NCBI RefSeq assembly: GCF_032854445.1
Contig: NC_088305.1
Coordinates: forward strand, 19,453,717-19,517,716
Origin: Liolophura sinensis
Taxonomy: Eukaryota > Mollusca > Polyplacophora > Chitonida > Chitonidae
Direction of reading: 5' to 3'
DNA length: 64,000 nucleotides
A program made the position numbers and the translations under genes. Under the pieces are notes generated by a model. That model was not told the DNA's origin and searched no databases. It saw only the letters and a program-made list of their open reading frames with translations. Within the stretch, counting starts at the first letter, position 1. Every line of letters begins with the position of its first letter. This document shows, one piece after another, positions 1 through 11,800 of this stretch.

Positions 1-60
1 AAATTGTTGAGTACGACGTTAAACCCCAAGCACTCACTCACTCACTTACTCACTCACTCT
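1..60 (+). repeat. SINE-like tail, window edge
   Basis: ttgagtacgacgttaaaccc followed by a (cact)n-like run. It resembles a second mollusc SINE tail type; the 5' part lies outside the window. Confidence 0.45.
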
Positions 61-1087
61 CCCAGAGGTAATTATTTAGGTTATTCTAAAGTAAAAGCAA
101 AAATTCAGCTGACTTTGCGCTGATCAATTTTTTGCCGAAAATATTCGGTATAGTCTCTTTCAAGCAAATGCTTAGAGTATACAACAAATAAACAAAATCT
201 AGCCTAACTTCACAAGACCTCGCACAGAAGGGGTGCAACCTACTCTTGTTTCCAGTTGCTCCCCTTAGGCAGAGGCTGTAGCCTTACAGTGAAACCACGA
301 GGTTATAGGGGTCTGTCGAAGAGAGAGCAGTTTCAAGCTGACACGTCAGTAAAATGGTGCTTGTCACAACCAGTAAGGCTAATCTTAAGGCTACTCTTAG
401 TCTTGGGCCAATAAAAATGTGTAACACATACAAAACTATATATGCTGTTTACATAATATCTGTATATAACTCTGTTACAAAAACATAAATACTTTGTATT
501 ACAGAGGGAATATAGATGCATTCCCTTAACCAGTAACATATTACTAAATGCTTATATCATATCACAGCAAGTCTACACATTAGAATAAATGCTGAATATA
601 TCTGGTAAATGAAAAAAAATATATATATATATATATATATATATAAAGGTTAAATGCAGCCTCAAATGATGGGCAAGTATAACAAGATAACTCTCTGTAC
701 AGGTATGTAATCAAAATTGACGAAAATGTTTGGATCTGCTGCCACATTTTCTCAATGGTATTGTTCTTAGGCTGTTTGAAAGGAGAGTATACAAAAAAAA
801 AAAACCTCATGAAGGTTAAAAAAAAGTCACAGCACATGAATATGCATTAGAGTGTGTTTACATATAAATGACATTCTACCTTTATATACCTACCATAAAA
901 AATATGGTCTGTCGCCAGAACATTTTCTTTTTTTCTCGCGAATAAAAGAGATGGAGATTTTATCAAGAAAAACCTAAAACAATAACATCCATGAAAAGCC
1001 CCCGTGTTTAATGTTGAAGGAAAAGACCTCTAAATATCGTAGTAGGCATCACTAAATAGACCACTTAAAATGATGCACAAATATACT
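61..1087. other. No gene recognised
   Basis: AT-rich; holds an (AT)n run at 618-645 and short poly-A runs. I see no exon-like open frame with splice sites. Confidence 0.5.
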
Positions 1088-1446
1088 TTCATTTATTTTT
1101 TTAGATTTTTCTGAAAAGACTTAAAAGCGTTCAAACATTTGAAGTCTAAGGTGATCTTTATGGACGATACTATCAGCGTTTTTGAACTCTGACGTCACAG
1201 GAAGTTTTTCTGACTCTAAACATGATACTGAATGTTGGAATAACTGTTTTTACCTATGAGTAATAGGTGAAATAATGAAATAATATTCTCAAAATTTCCT
1301 TCCTTCTGGTAAACATCAGGAAAAAAAAAGTGATGTTACGTCAGAGTTCTGAGATACCATCAGTATGGCTCATAAAGCCCACCATAGTATTCATCATAAC
1401 TGATTCCCATTAAACTCTTTAAAAAACCTGAAAAATAAATGACAGC
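1088..1446. mobile_element. Foldback (palindromic) element
   Basis: Arms of about 125 bp are inverted around a centre near 1265: left 'gaactctgacgtcac' (1184-1198) against right 'gtgatgttacgtcagagttc' (1331-1350), and left 'ttcatttattttttt' against right 'aaaaaataaatgaca'. It would form a long hairpin. No target duplication could be fixed. Confidence 0.6.
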
Positions 1447-2024
1447 ATTTTTACGCATAGTTTTCAGTTTTGTGTACGATGAACTTCACTTCAAATTTTA
1501 GCTTTCTTTTACTTTAATATAGGGCCTATCTTGGTGTGCCAGTCAGGTTAACCCAACAAATACATTTTTAAAGATGATGTAACAACAGGTAAATTTCAAA
1601 CCACTGTTCAACTACATGTACTATACCGCGGTGACTTTAATGTCGCGCTCTTGAGCTTAATTCTACTGGGCCCGGATTCCAATCTTTTAAGAGCTTTAGG
1701 TAGTTAATTCTGTTCTTTCAATCACTTGATATCAGCAGCCGATTTAAAGTTTACAAGTGAATGAATGTATATACATTACCTGAGTTGCTAATAAAATGCA
1801 GCCAGACAAATTTTTTTTTATGCCATAAATTCTGGCTTACACGTTTTTAAAAAGCCTAGGGCATTTTCAGTACAATGTGACATTCTAAGGATTTATACTA
1901 AAAATAATTAATAAATTATTTTCACAAACAAAACTTCATTTATCTCATACCGGCATAACAAGAGAAGCCTTAATGCACAGCAATTGTTGCTAAGATCAAA
2001 AAAGGCATGGCAGTTCACCTTTAA

Positions 2025-3259
2025 AGGTGGAGAAACAAAAAAATTACATGAATTTCAAATGAAAGGCTTTGAAAAGTTAGTTATAAATATGGTCTTAAAT
2101 ATTTTTTCCAGTTTTTCTTTAATGAGAAAGACATTTGAAAATAGTTTTTGTATGGTGGGTATTTGGGACCACCCCTTGATATACATTGTCTCTGAATAAC
2201 AATGTACTAAATGAGGATGTAACATGTGTTCAATAAATGTATTTGTGCTAGAATTTGGCCTTTTCGGCTAACAAATGTGTTCATTCGGAATTTTCATCAC
2301 CTTTTTATGTATACATTATAAATATTATCATAATTAAAGGAGAAGAAAAGTTAAATATCAATCAAATACCACTGAAAAGAGTATGCATAAAAAAAAATTC
2401 TAATATGTACCTCAAGTTGATAAATTATAAATAAAGTCTGCACCAACATCCGCTGTGGGCGACTCCATTTTGCCTAAGAACTAGTCCTGAAGTCTTCTGA
2501 GTTAGGAGGAGAATTGCCGTCGGAAACCACTGAAGTGTAAGTCGTACATTTCTGGTAGAACTCTTCTTCCTAGAAGTAAGCGAACAGTACATTTCTTTTT
2601 CCGCTTGACGATCGGGAAACCGGAATGTTGGACATAGGCTCCGCGTTTACACAAACAAGCCAGCAGTTTTAATGACTCTCATTGGCTGAGAGGCAACACA
2701 CCCCCAGCATAAATTACAGGGTGTTAAAGATGGAGGACGCCATGGACTCAGCGATTTAAGCCAGCTTTGTCGTATTCCGGCTTCACATGTATGGCGAGGA
2801 AAAATCGCAAAATTATGCAGCAGGCACCAACAGATATAAAAAAATGTGTTCTTTTTAGCCTAAAGTGTCATGTTTTTAAGTTTTCTTCTCCTTTAATACA
2901 TCTAGTAAATATTCTGATATTTCTGGGTTTCAACAGCAAACATTTGATGCGTAAAGTAAGCAACACATAAGCAATATAAATATGATGTGGTTGTTGTAGT
3001 GTAATTAAGCTTAAATCATGTCTTTGGATATAAACAACAAATTTACACTGAAATAAATTTATTAGACATCTATCACATCCTTATTTAGGACATTATAATT
3101 CCAAGGACAATGTAAACCAAGAGGTTTTCTCAAATAGCCACCAAACAAAAACATTTTCAAATATCCTTTCTCCAGAAAGACAAAAAACATTTACAAAAAT
3201 AGTAAAATAACTTTTTATGCCCTTTCGCCCGATGCATCATTGTTATTTTTGCTTCTCCT
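2025..3259. mobile_element. Long-inverted-repeat TTAA element (outer element)
   Basis: TTAA flanks both ends (2021-2024, 3260-3263). The left arm (2025 to about 2190) and the complement of the right arm (about 3100-3259) resemble each other, sharing a block like 'gtatggtgggtatttggg'. A second element (2338-2892) interrupts it. The related copy at 34579-35147 supports a family. Confidence 0.65.
2338..2892. mobile_element. TTAA-flanked MITE, copy 1 (nested)
   Basis: 555 bp with inverted ends AGGAGAAGAAAA / TTTTCTTCTCCT and TTAA on each side (2334-2337, 2893-2896). Copy 2 lies at 53765-54329. It sits inside the 2025-3259 element, so it is the younger insertion. No coding capacity. Confidence 0.85.
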
Positions 3260-3582
3260 TTAAGGTGACAAAACAATGTTTTCTTCTCCTTGAGCAAACA
3301 AGGACTCTGGAAGCATGTCCTTTACTTGTTTGTGCTGCCAGGATAAGATAAATGTACGTTAAAGCCAATAACAAAACAAAAATGCGGCCATAATTTTGAC
3401 ACAAATGTACAAAATTCAAACTTGGTCTGTAACTTGTCTTGGTGAATCTGTGTAGCAAGTTCCTATTTAAACTATTACGAACCATATAAAAAAAAAGTCA
3501 GAACTCTTTCTTGACAGACTAGAAAAATAGTCCATAATTGTTGTGGGGGGTGGGGGGGGGGGTGGTTCTAATAAGAAAGTTT

Positions 3583-3674
3583 TCAGTATCTGTCACAGTC
3601 AGCACTGGTGTACTGGGTACACTGGGCATCCCTTGTCATCTCACTGTATCCTGGGGTGGCATCCAAACCTGCAC
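3583..3674 (-). CDS. Small cysteine-rich gene, exon 5 (C-terminus and stop)
   Basis: Acceptor ...aattccag|GTGCAGG. Two bases complete a Gly codon, then 29 codons and TGA. Ends CTQYTSADCDRY. A TTTATT at 3058-3063 (AATAAA on the minus strand) is a possible poly(A) signal, giving a 3' UTR of about 0.5 kb; this is weak. Confidence 0.85.
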
Positions 3675-6600
3675 CTGGAATTAACCAATATCAATATCAT
3701 TAAACTTTAGATAAATGAAATAAAAAACCACGCAGCATAATATAAAGGGGCAGAATGCAAGTTTCTGTGAAATTACACCTTGATGTCCAACTTATTTTCC
3801 GATGAGAAATTAATTAAACTTCATAAAAACTCTTATGTGGCCCTATAAGATGGAAGAATCAGCCAGAATCAAGGAAAACATATAAACAAATAAGCTTATT
3901 TTTAGGTGAAATTCAGCAAATTTATATATTTGACTGTTTTAATGCTCAAGACTATTTCCCTTCTGTGTATTTAATGATGGTCAGAGGTGCTTACCTGTGA
4001 CCACATTATGGAGACTGTGGTAGTTAATGATGGTCAAAGGTGCTTACCTGTGACAAGATTATGGAGATTGCAGTAGTTAATGATGGTCAGAGGTGCTTAC
4101 CTGTGACAAGATTATGGAGATTGCAGTAGTTAATGATGGTCAGAGGTGCTTACCTGTGACTACATTATGGAGACTGTGGTAGTTAATGATGGTCAAAGGT
4201 GCTTACCTGTGACAAGATTATGGAGATTGCAGTAGTTAATGATGGTCAGAGGTGCTTACCTGTGACTACATTATGGAGACTGTGGTAGTTAATGATGGTC
4301 AGAGGTGCTTACCTGTGACAAGATTATGGAGATCACAGTAGTTAATGATGGTCAGAGGTGCTTACCTGTGACAAGATTATGGAGATCGCAGTAGTTAATG
4401 ATGGTCAGAGGTGCTTACCTGTGACCAGATTGTTGAGATCGCAGAAGTTAATGATGGTCAGAGGTGCTTACCTGTGACCCGATTGTTGAGATCGCAGAAG
4501 TTAATGATGGTCAGAGGTGCTTACCTGTGACCAGATTGAGGAGATGGCAGTAGTTAATGATTGTCAGAGGTGCTTACCTGTGACCACATTATGGAGACTG
4601 CAGCAGTTAATGATGGTCAGAGGTGCTTACCTGTGACCATACTAAGGAGATTGCAGTAGTTAATGATGGTCAGAGGTGCTTACCTGTGACCATACTATGG
4701 AGATTGCAGTAGTTAATGATGGTCAGAGGTGCTTACCTGTGACCAAATTGTTGAGATTACAGTAGTTAATGGTTGTCAGAGGTGCTTACCTGTGACCAAA
4801 TTGTTGAGATTACAGTAGTTACTGATGGTCAAAGGTGCTTACCTGTGACCAGATTGTGGAGATTGCAGTAGTTTGTTCCATAATCTAACACAGCGTACCA
4901 AATTTGGGAGGTAGAAAAACCCTGAAATGTATGATATCAGGAGCAATTTAAGATAATCTGATGTGGTATAAAATTTGCTAATCTCAACCTAATCCACACA
5001 ACCTAATGTCCTCCAATCTTTATATCATGATTTGTTGTTCAAGATGGGATGGTAAACAAAAACTTAACGAAAATGGTAGTGGAACAGTTGAACAAAGATG
5101 TGAGAGCTACTCCACTGTCAAGACCTATATGTCTTAAATGATGCCGTCTTCCAAGTACGTTTTACTCTGATTTACCTCCCTTGTTACACAACAGCAACTA
5201 TTACACAGCGTGACATTTTGTAGGTTATGGCCCTACGGTAACAAATATTTACTAGAGAACAGAATGTAAAGAAACATGATATCCACCTTTGACAGCTGTA
5301 GAAATGCTGCAATTTCTTGAATGAGGTCAAAGTTTTGCAGCTTAAGAGTTTGCCGAAGCTGTCTATTGTATTTAATTATGGCTTTATTTTTATAGCTACC
5401 TCACATTGGATTAAAAAAATACAAAATGTTTATCTGTGACTTTACAATCAAACTCTGTCTTGAAGTTCGGCCTTCAACTAGCATATGTCCCTTTGACTCT
5501 GAAACTTGCCATTAGCCATTCTTTGAGGTCTCATGTAACAACAGCTTACTTCTTAAAATACATCTTTTATAGAAGAGAATGATCTCAAGGGAAGTCATTC
5601 AGTGTGGCCCTATTATTATTGAGGTTTGTGATGCTAACTGCCTTTTTTTTTTAAGGCATGACAAAGTCAAAATCTGACTAACACAGATATTTAAATAGTT
5701 GAGCCCATTAATGCACCAAGTACAACATGATACCTTATCTCCTTAATATAGGTACATGTGTTACAAAACTTAGCTTGTCACCATCTTCTTTCTCCTTACA
5801 CAGTAACAGTTATCTCCCCTTACCTCAACAGTGCATTCAGAGTTGTCTGCTGAATTTGTGAAACTGAATGTCAAATCATCCATATAATGCTTCACAGGTG
5901 TCATGTGCGTAGCTATTAGACTACTGTTGGTTTCTCTTACAAGCTGAAACAGTTAGTGAAAAATGAGTTAAAAACGAGAAAATTTTGTTAATATCAACAT
6001 GACATGTAATGTCACTACCAAAACAAATCAATGTTACCTTTTTGGTTACAGGAGGAGGAGAAACTAAAGTCAGAAGACCATTAATCCTAAAGAAGTCATT
6101 GCACCTTCTATAAGATGATATGGAAGCATGCACGCATGTGATCAAACCATTCTGTGCTACTACAGTTGTGTTACCATCTAGTCAGTCCTTTCAACAAGTA
6201 CAATATAAACCAGTGGCCAAAAGCTCCCACAAAAGCAAAATTCAAAACTACTCCCTAATATCTTATTGGGAGAGCTATTGATCATCTTAAGGGAGGAGCT
6301 GACTTAAATCAAGACATGTAAAGTGTTTGAAGAATTCAAATTTACCGAGCAAATTCTCTTTGATTTGTGTTATGAGTAACATTTCCGTGATGGTGCCGAC
6401 ACTACTTCAGAATCAAATTTATTTACTGTTAAAACTTGTAGGATGTGACATCATCAGATCCCCGTGTTTTCTAACGTCACGGATACATGATTTATACTGC
6501 AACACAGACTGACATGTTCTTATGATTCCAAACTGATGCATGGTGATTTGGTGTTGTTAAACATGGATCCGACAACTGCCAATAGATGGATAAGGAGTGA

Positions 6601-8032
6601 CATCTCTGTTGATTTATTTATTTATTTGATTGGTGTTTTACGATGTACTCAAGAATATTTCACTTATACGACGGCGGTCAGCATTATGGTGGGTGGAAAC
6701 CGGGCAGAGCCCGGGGGAAACCCACGACCATCCACAGGTTACTGACAGACCTCCCCACGTACCGCCGGACAGGAAGCCAGCATGAGATGGACTTGAACTC
6801 ACAGCGACCACACAGTGAGAGACTCCTGGGTCATTACGCTGCGCTAGCGCGCTAACCAACTGAGCCACAGAAGTCCCCGACATCTCTGTTGAGGATGCCG
6901 CTACTAATTGACCTCAGACCAAAGAGCAATTGTTTCTTATTTCCGCTAGCCAATCAAAGCACGCTTAACATGGCTCACTAGGAAACTGTTTGCAGCTGAT
7001 AGCGCATGACAACACAGCGATACAACGATACAATCGCTTTCAAAATGACAACAATACATGTGACAAACATTTTGATGGTAATAAACGATAGTTATATTTG
7101 CCATTTGGCCAAATGATTAAATGGCCGCATAAAACTTTTTGGGCATGTGTGGGCATGAGCGAGAGTGATCGCTCGCTTTTCAATGAAAGAACTAAGTGGC
7201 AGACAATTACCTTTGACACTTCTGCTATTTTCAACACCTAATGTAACGGCTACCCTCGGAAGTTCAGTGTAATATTTCTAACAGTTTCTCTATTATTTTT
7301 GCTACATAAAGCTACTACAAATGGGACACAATTTATACCAGAGTTTCAACGAAATCGATATTGTAAGTATGTGACTGTCAAAGGCAATGATGTGAAACTT
7401 AGCATCCAGTCTACTGCAAGGCCTCGAGACATTTTCATAGCAAAAGTCATAGCTGTCAGAAACACTAAAGTGGCTTTTTAAGTAGAATTAAACTGCATAT
7501 ACAAGCTAAGGTACACTGTCCCCACCCTCACTGTCCTCACCTGATAGAGGCACCTTTGCCCACCATCCTTGCAGTTGGCTGGTCCTTCCCATTTCCTTAT
7601 CTGGACCTTAATAGCCTCTAATACTGGGTAGCAGCTATTTGTAAATTTCCTGAAACACATAAGCTAATAAGATTAAGGCTGTTTATTAAAGAAAGAGATA
7701 ATGACACTCACTTGTATTATCATCATCAATTATGGGTCCCAATATAAACTGTCCCACTGGTAAAAAACAAACCTTCAGCTCTATAAAGTACTTAGATGAC
7801 AATATACTCGTCCACTCTATCTAGAATCATGGATGTTTTAATGGCTTGTACCGTACCATGTGATTTTACAAGATGCATGACATGGGTATGGATTATATGC
7901 CACCAACAGGGTGACAAGCACTGACAGACACAAGCAAACTGCCGTTGATATTGTCACACATTTTGAAGTATTACAACTCCTCATTCCCGAAAACCACTTC
8001 CTCGTGCTTTTATGTCGCCGACTGTCTTTCAT
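3583..8032 (-). CDS. Small cysteine-rich membrane-anchored or secreted protein, family not recognised (5 exons)
   Basis: Five exons join with matching phases: 8032-7857, 7649-7541, 5943-5824, 4921-4843 and 3674-3583, giving about 191 residues ending in TGA at 3585-3583. Every junction is GT/AG. The start at 8032 follows an in-frame GTG and is the first ATG in this frame. Residues 1-21 are basic, followed by a hydrophobic stretch (about 22-40) that could be a signal anchor, or a signal peptide if Met at about 17 is used. The remainder has many cysteines, one N-glycosylation-type NSS, and a conserved-looking block WYAVLDYGTNYCNLHNL before the C-terminal CTQY...DCDRY. This predicts an extracellular or lumenal disulfide-bonded domain. 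I do not recognise the family and assign no function. It is divergently paired with CFAP69 across about 0.5 kb. The exon model is strong because five independent pieces keep frame and phase; expression is inferred. Confidence 0.82.
3985..4842 (-). repeat. 53-bp minisatellite made of exon 4's 3' end and splice donor
   Basis: About 16 units of 53 bp (for example starts at 4024 and 4077). On the minus strand each unit reads as the end of exon 4 followed by its donor (GTCACAG|GTAAGCACC) and about 15 bp of intron. The real exon is the unit at the 4843 edge. 53 is not a multiple of 3, so the array cannot extend the frame. It fills the intron between exons 4 and 5. Confidence 0.92.
4843..4921 (-). 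CDS. Small cysteine-rich gene, exon 4
   Basis: Acceptor ...catttcag|GGTTTT and donor GTCACAG|GTAAGCA; 26 codons plus one base. Encodes WYAVLDYGTNYCNLHNL. The last 40 or so bases and the donor are the founding unit of the 53-bp array that follows immediately in the intron. Confidence 0.88.
5824..5943 (-). CDS. Small cysteine-rich gene, exon 3
   Basis: Exactly 40 codons, phase 0 at both ends. Acceptor ...actgtttcag|CTTGTAAG and donor GTTGAG|GTAAGG. An internal AG at 5920-5919 would give an immediate stop, so the upstream acceptor is chosen. Contains the possible glycosylation site NSS. Confidence 0.87.
6611..6879 (-). mobile_element. tRNA-derived SINE, near full length
   Basis: Read on the minus strand: tRNA-like head (tctgtggctcagttggttag with the A-box region), B-box-like gtgagttcaagtcc, body, and tail ending in the repeated aataaat. 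Located 3' of exon 2 in an intron of the small cysteine-rich gene. Confidence 0.88.
7541..7649 (-). CDS. Small cysteine-rich gene, exon 2
   Basis: Acceptor ...gtgtttcag| and donor CTATCAG|GTGAGG. One base completes the split Trp codon, then 36 codons follow. Contains KWEGPANCKDGGQRCLYQ with two cysteines. Only this frame is open. Confidence 0.85.
7857..8032 (-). CDS. Small cysteine-rich gene, exon 1 (N-terminus and membrane segment)
   Basis: ATG at 8032-8030; the donor is ACATG|GTACGG at 7857|7856, leaving two bases (TG) that complete a Trp codon with the first base of the next exon. It encodes a basic N-terminus and the hydrophobic core TAVCLCLSVLVTLLVAY. A competing donor four bases downstream would break the phase. 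Confidence 0.75.
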
Positions 8033-8557
8033 TTCCACACATGTGTCCTTCTAGCCGATCCACATTTTGAAGTTAAACTGTCAGTGACATGAAGAAGTTT
8101 ACGTAAATGAAACCGGAAGTTGTGAAGAAGATGACATGCAATGTTTGCTCTTCACATTGGGTAAGGTGTCGGTTAACTACTTAGTTCGACAGGTTCATCG
8201 GAATATAACCGAATCGTGGAGAGGATCAATAGGGTCTCTCCCAGAATTCCATTGGAGGGTATCCATGACTACAGAGTCAAGATGGCGACTGTTGTCATTC
8301 GGAGTGCTGGCGAAATCGTACGGAAGAAGTAACGATTTCTGTTTCTTCTCAGAAATTTGGGGAAATAACAACATGTCTCAGAAGCAGACGTGGTTTAAGA
8401 TCTAAGAAAAATTTGTCTACTTGATAAGCGTACTTAAGTTTTAAACAACTGTACGCAGAATCAAGTCCGCCTCGCTCGAACTCCAGCAACAAGAGGTCAA
8501 CATATGAGTTACTGACAGCTCAGGAATTGACATAAAATCCACGTACAGAGCTCGACC
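8033..8557. promoter_or_regulatory. Probable bidirectional promoter between the small cysteine-rich gene and CFAP69
   Basis: The two start codons diverge with 525 bp between them. The gap has CCGGAAGT (8113-8120, an ETS/GABP-type core), AAGATGGCGAC (8279-8289, close to the YY1 consensus) and an inverted CCAAT (attgg near 8251-8255). GTATCCATGACTAC (8259-8272) is a poor match to the RFX X-box expected near ciliary genes. No TATA box is evident. Transcription start sites cannot be placed from sequence alone. Confidence 0.55.
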
Positions 8558-8662
8558 ATGGCGACCCAGACACAGACAGCCCCAACTATGGAGACTTTCA
8601 CCCAGTCCAGAATACCTTTGGTAACTCATGTGATAAATGATGAAGATCTGGGTCTTCTACAG
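8558..8662 (+). CDS. CFAP69: CFAP69 exon 1
   Basis: Residues 1-35, phase 0 end, donor CTACAG|GTAAGA. The ATG (8558, context gaccATGg) is preceded by a purine at -3 and followed by G. A second in-frame Met lies at residue 11. This poorly conserved N-terminus fits the family pattern of a variable leader. Confidence 0.9.
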
Positions 8663-8738
8663 GTAAGACTACTTTACAGTTATTTTATTAGAAACAAATT
8701 TCTGCACGTAAACATACATACATGGCAGATTTGTCTTT

Positions 8739-8804
<66 letters not shown>

Positions 8805-11800
8805 TTGTTTGTGGGAGATTACTTAATTAATCTTGTAATGGAAGGTAATTCAGTTCCAGAACTGTTTTTGAATTCATGTTTTTTAATAGTTCACATATTT
8901 CATGAATATTTCAGTACTCCATATTCATGGCTGCTCAACCTACCAACCACACAATTTATGCGTGAAATGATATTTTATTGCATTATCATTGTAAAATTTT
9001 GTGTGATGATTGGAAGGGGAGATGAAAAGCCATAAATATGGCCTATCCAAATATTCCTCAGCCAACAGTCAATGTACTCAGCCAAATTTTTAAAATTAGA
9101 AGCATGTTTAATGATGTATTTATCATACAATAAAAGAACCTATGGTTTGGTAGTATTTTTACCCAAATGTGTGGGTAAAATTAGATATAGTGTGTTGACC
9201 AAATTTAATTCTGTGCTTGGCATATATACTACCGGGCAAAAGAAACGTACAACTTTTAAATGCAGTTTTTTCTATGGAAAAATAAGTTGAATAAGTTTGA
9301 ACGTTGTGTGAATACGTTTGCACATAAGCACCCTGTGTACACGTCACTTTTTAACGAGATTCATTGAAATTGGTGTAAGACATCATGAAAAATCGGAAAA
9401 ACAGAGTTTCGGGCCCTGTTGAAAATTCTCGATGATGACCGCCGTATAAATACCGATGTAGCACATGGTAAGGGTGCAATACCATAAAAAACATCTAAGA
9501 GATGCCGAGACTCACACAAGCAGAACGTGATAGAGCCACTGGTATGGCCGACATGGGGGCCAGCCAACACCACATTGCCAGAACATTCAATTGCAGTCAA
9601 GCCACCATCACAGACTGTTGGGTCGTTACCGCCTAACAGGCAGGACACAAGATCGTCCCAGATCGGGCAGGCCAAGTGTTACAACGCCTGGCGAAGACCG
9701 GTACATCCGCACAATCCACCTGCGTAACCGGTTTGTGACGGCAACGTCAACGGCGGAAACGGCACTGGGACACCCCATCAACAGACGCACAGTCTTATGA
9801 CGACTCCGCGTGAGTGGTATCAGAGCCTATCGCCCCTTCCGTGGAATGGCATTGACTCCTCTACACCGTCAAAACAGGCTGCGTTGGGCAAGAGTTGTAC
9901 GTCGATGGCAGCGACGAGACTGGGAAAGGGTGCTGTTCACTGATGAAAGCCGATATAACCTCTTCAGAAATGATGGTCGAATTCGTGTGTATCGACGAAG
10001 GGGAGAGCGATTGGCACAAAACTGCATTCAGAATGTCCACCCTTTTGGTGCTGGTGGGGTGCTTGTATGGGGCGGAATTTGTGGACAGGTGAGAACGAGA
10101 TTGGTCATCATCCAGGGAAATCTGACTGGCCAAAGATACCGAGATGAAATATTGGAACCTGTTGTAGTGCCATTCGTGCATCAACAGCAAAGGGGTATCC
10201 TTTTGCAGCAGGACAATGCACGACCTCATACCGCCAGAGTTGTACTAAATTATCTGGACACCGTTGATGTCAACGTACTGCCTTGGCCAGCACGATTGCC
10301 AGACATGAATCCCTTAGAGCATCTGTGGGATCATCTTGATTGACGTCTGAGACAACGCGTCCCTCCCCCACAAAACAGGCAACAGCTCAAACAGGCTTTA
10401 TTTGAGGAGTGGGACAGAATTCCTGATGACGTCATCCGGCGGCTGACGACTTCCATGAGGAGACGTATTTTGGCTTTAATTGATGCAATGGGTGCTCACA
10501 CACCCTACTAACGATCTGTCTTATGACATGATAGGACATTAGGTACACCTTTTTAAGGGAGTCCCTTTACTTGCATTTGTGTAATTTTTCAGATTTACCC
10601 CATGCCTTCTTTACTCGGCCTGACAGCAAGTGTAATATCCATATGGCTTTGAATTTTTGAACAGAACTTGGAAAATGGTTTATTGCAATATAATGCTTAT
10701 CATGTTGATACTGTCTGTCTTTCTTTCTCTTTCTTGTGGTGCTGAACAAGGTTATACATTTCTTTTGCCCGGTAGTTTATATAAAATGTAGTAGGCCCAC
10801 ATGTATGTGCACATTGTTCCTCTCTCTGCAGATTAGAAGAGGACAGGCCACTAGTTTAATATGGTAGTTACTGGGAGAATTTTCCAGCTGTATATGAATT
10901 CTGAATACTACTTATAATACTGGTAAAGTATGTTTTACAGAAACAGTAGTAATGTTTTGTTTGTTTTTGTTTTTGTAGGGAACAAAGCTAATACCAGTGA
11001 ACCTGAATAAAATGGTGAAACTTCTCACTGACCCACATTCTGTAAGTATCAGCTTTCTTGTCTTTGTACTATAATAAGTAGTCTAATGTTGCTGTAATAT
11101 ACTGTTGATTATCACTGCTTGTTTATGCAGCTGTTCATTACGTTATCATGGTTATATTATGTTTTGCATACAAATGTAACTGAAGTTGTTCCATTCCCTT
11201 TATTTTTCTGTTCGCTCTTTCATCTTTTATCCTTTATGACATTCTTTTCTAAATGTACTTTCGTAAAGCATTGTCATACAAGTGTAATCATATCATATCA
11301 CAGTTTTAAAGAAATTTTTTGTTGTTATTTTTTTAGGCAATGCTGTATGACAGACATGTCCATGCACTGAAGCGAGTGATAAGGCATTACAGCAAGGGAT
11401 TTGTATCCTTTTCTAACACACTCCTCTTTTCAAGCAGGCTATCTTGTAAATTAAAACAAGGGCTAATATTGATTTTCACAGATCTGTGAGTAAGTGGAAG
11501 TATCATGTGTGCATGTGTGTTGTAATCTTGTGAGAAATCTTCCTCGATAACTAATAATGGGATGTCAGTAAACATCATCAGAACCCACCTTTTTGCCTCT
11601 ACGGGCATCATCTGATCAATTTTTCAAGAACATTGCTTGATGTTTTTAATTTTTACTGTATTTTACAGACTTTTTCCTTATGCACTTTCCCCTAGATTGT
11701 AGCGGTAGACATACTGTGAGCATGTCTGAACTAAAGAGTACATGTATATGTGTGGGTGTGTCAGTATACCTCATTACTCCTGAATGCTCATATATAATGT

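Noticed and set aside
6638..6883. Open frames across the SINE at 6611-6879
   Set aside because: Translate SINE sequence on both strands; similar frames occur in other SINE copies.
8136..8405. 89-codon open frame in the divergent promoter gap
   Set aside because: No family similarity, lies between two well-supported start codons, and contains the promoter-like motifs.
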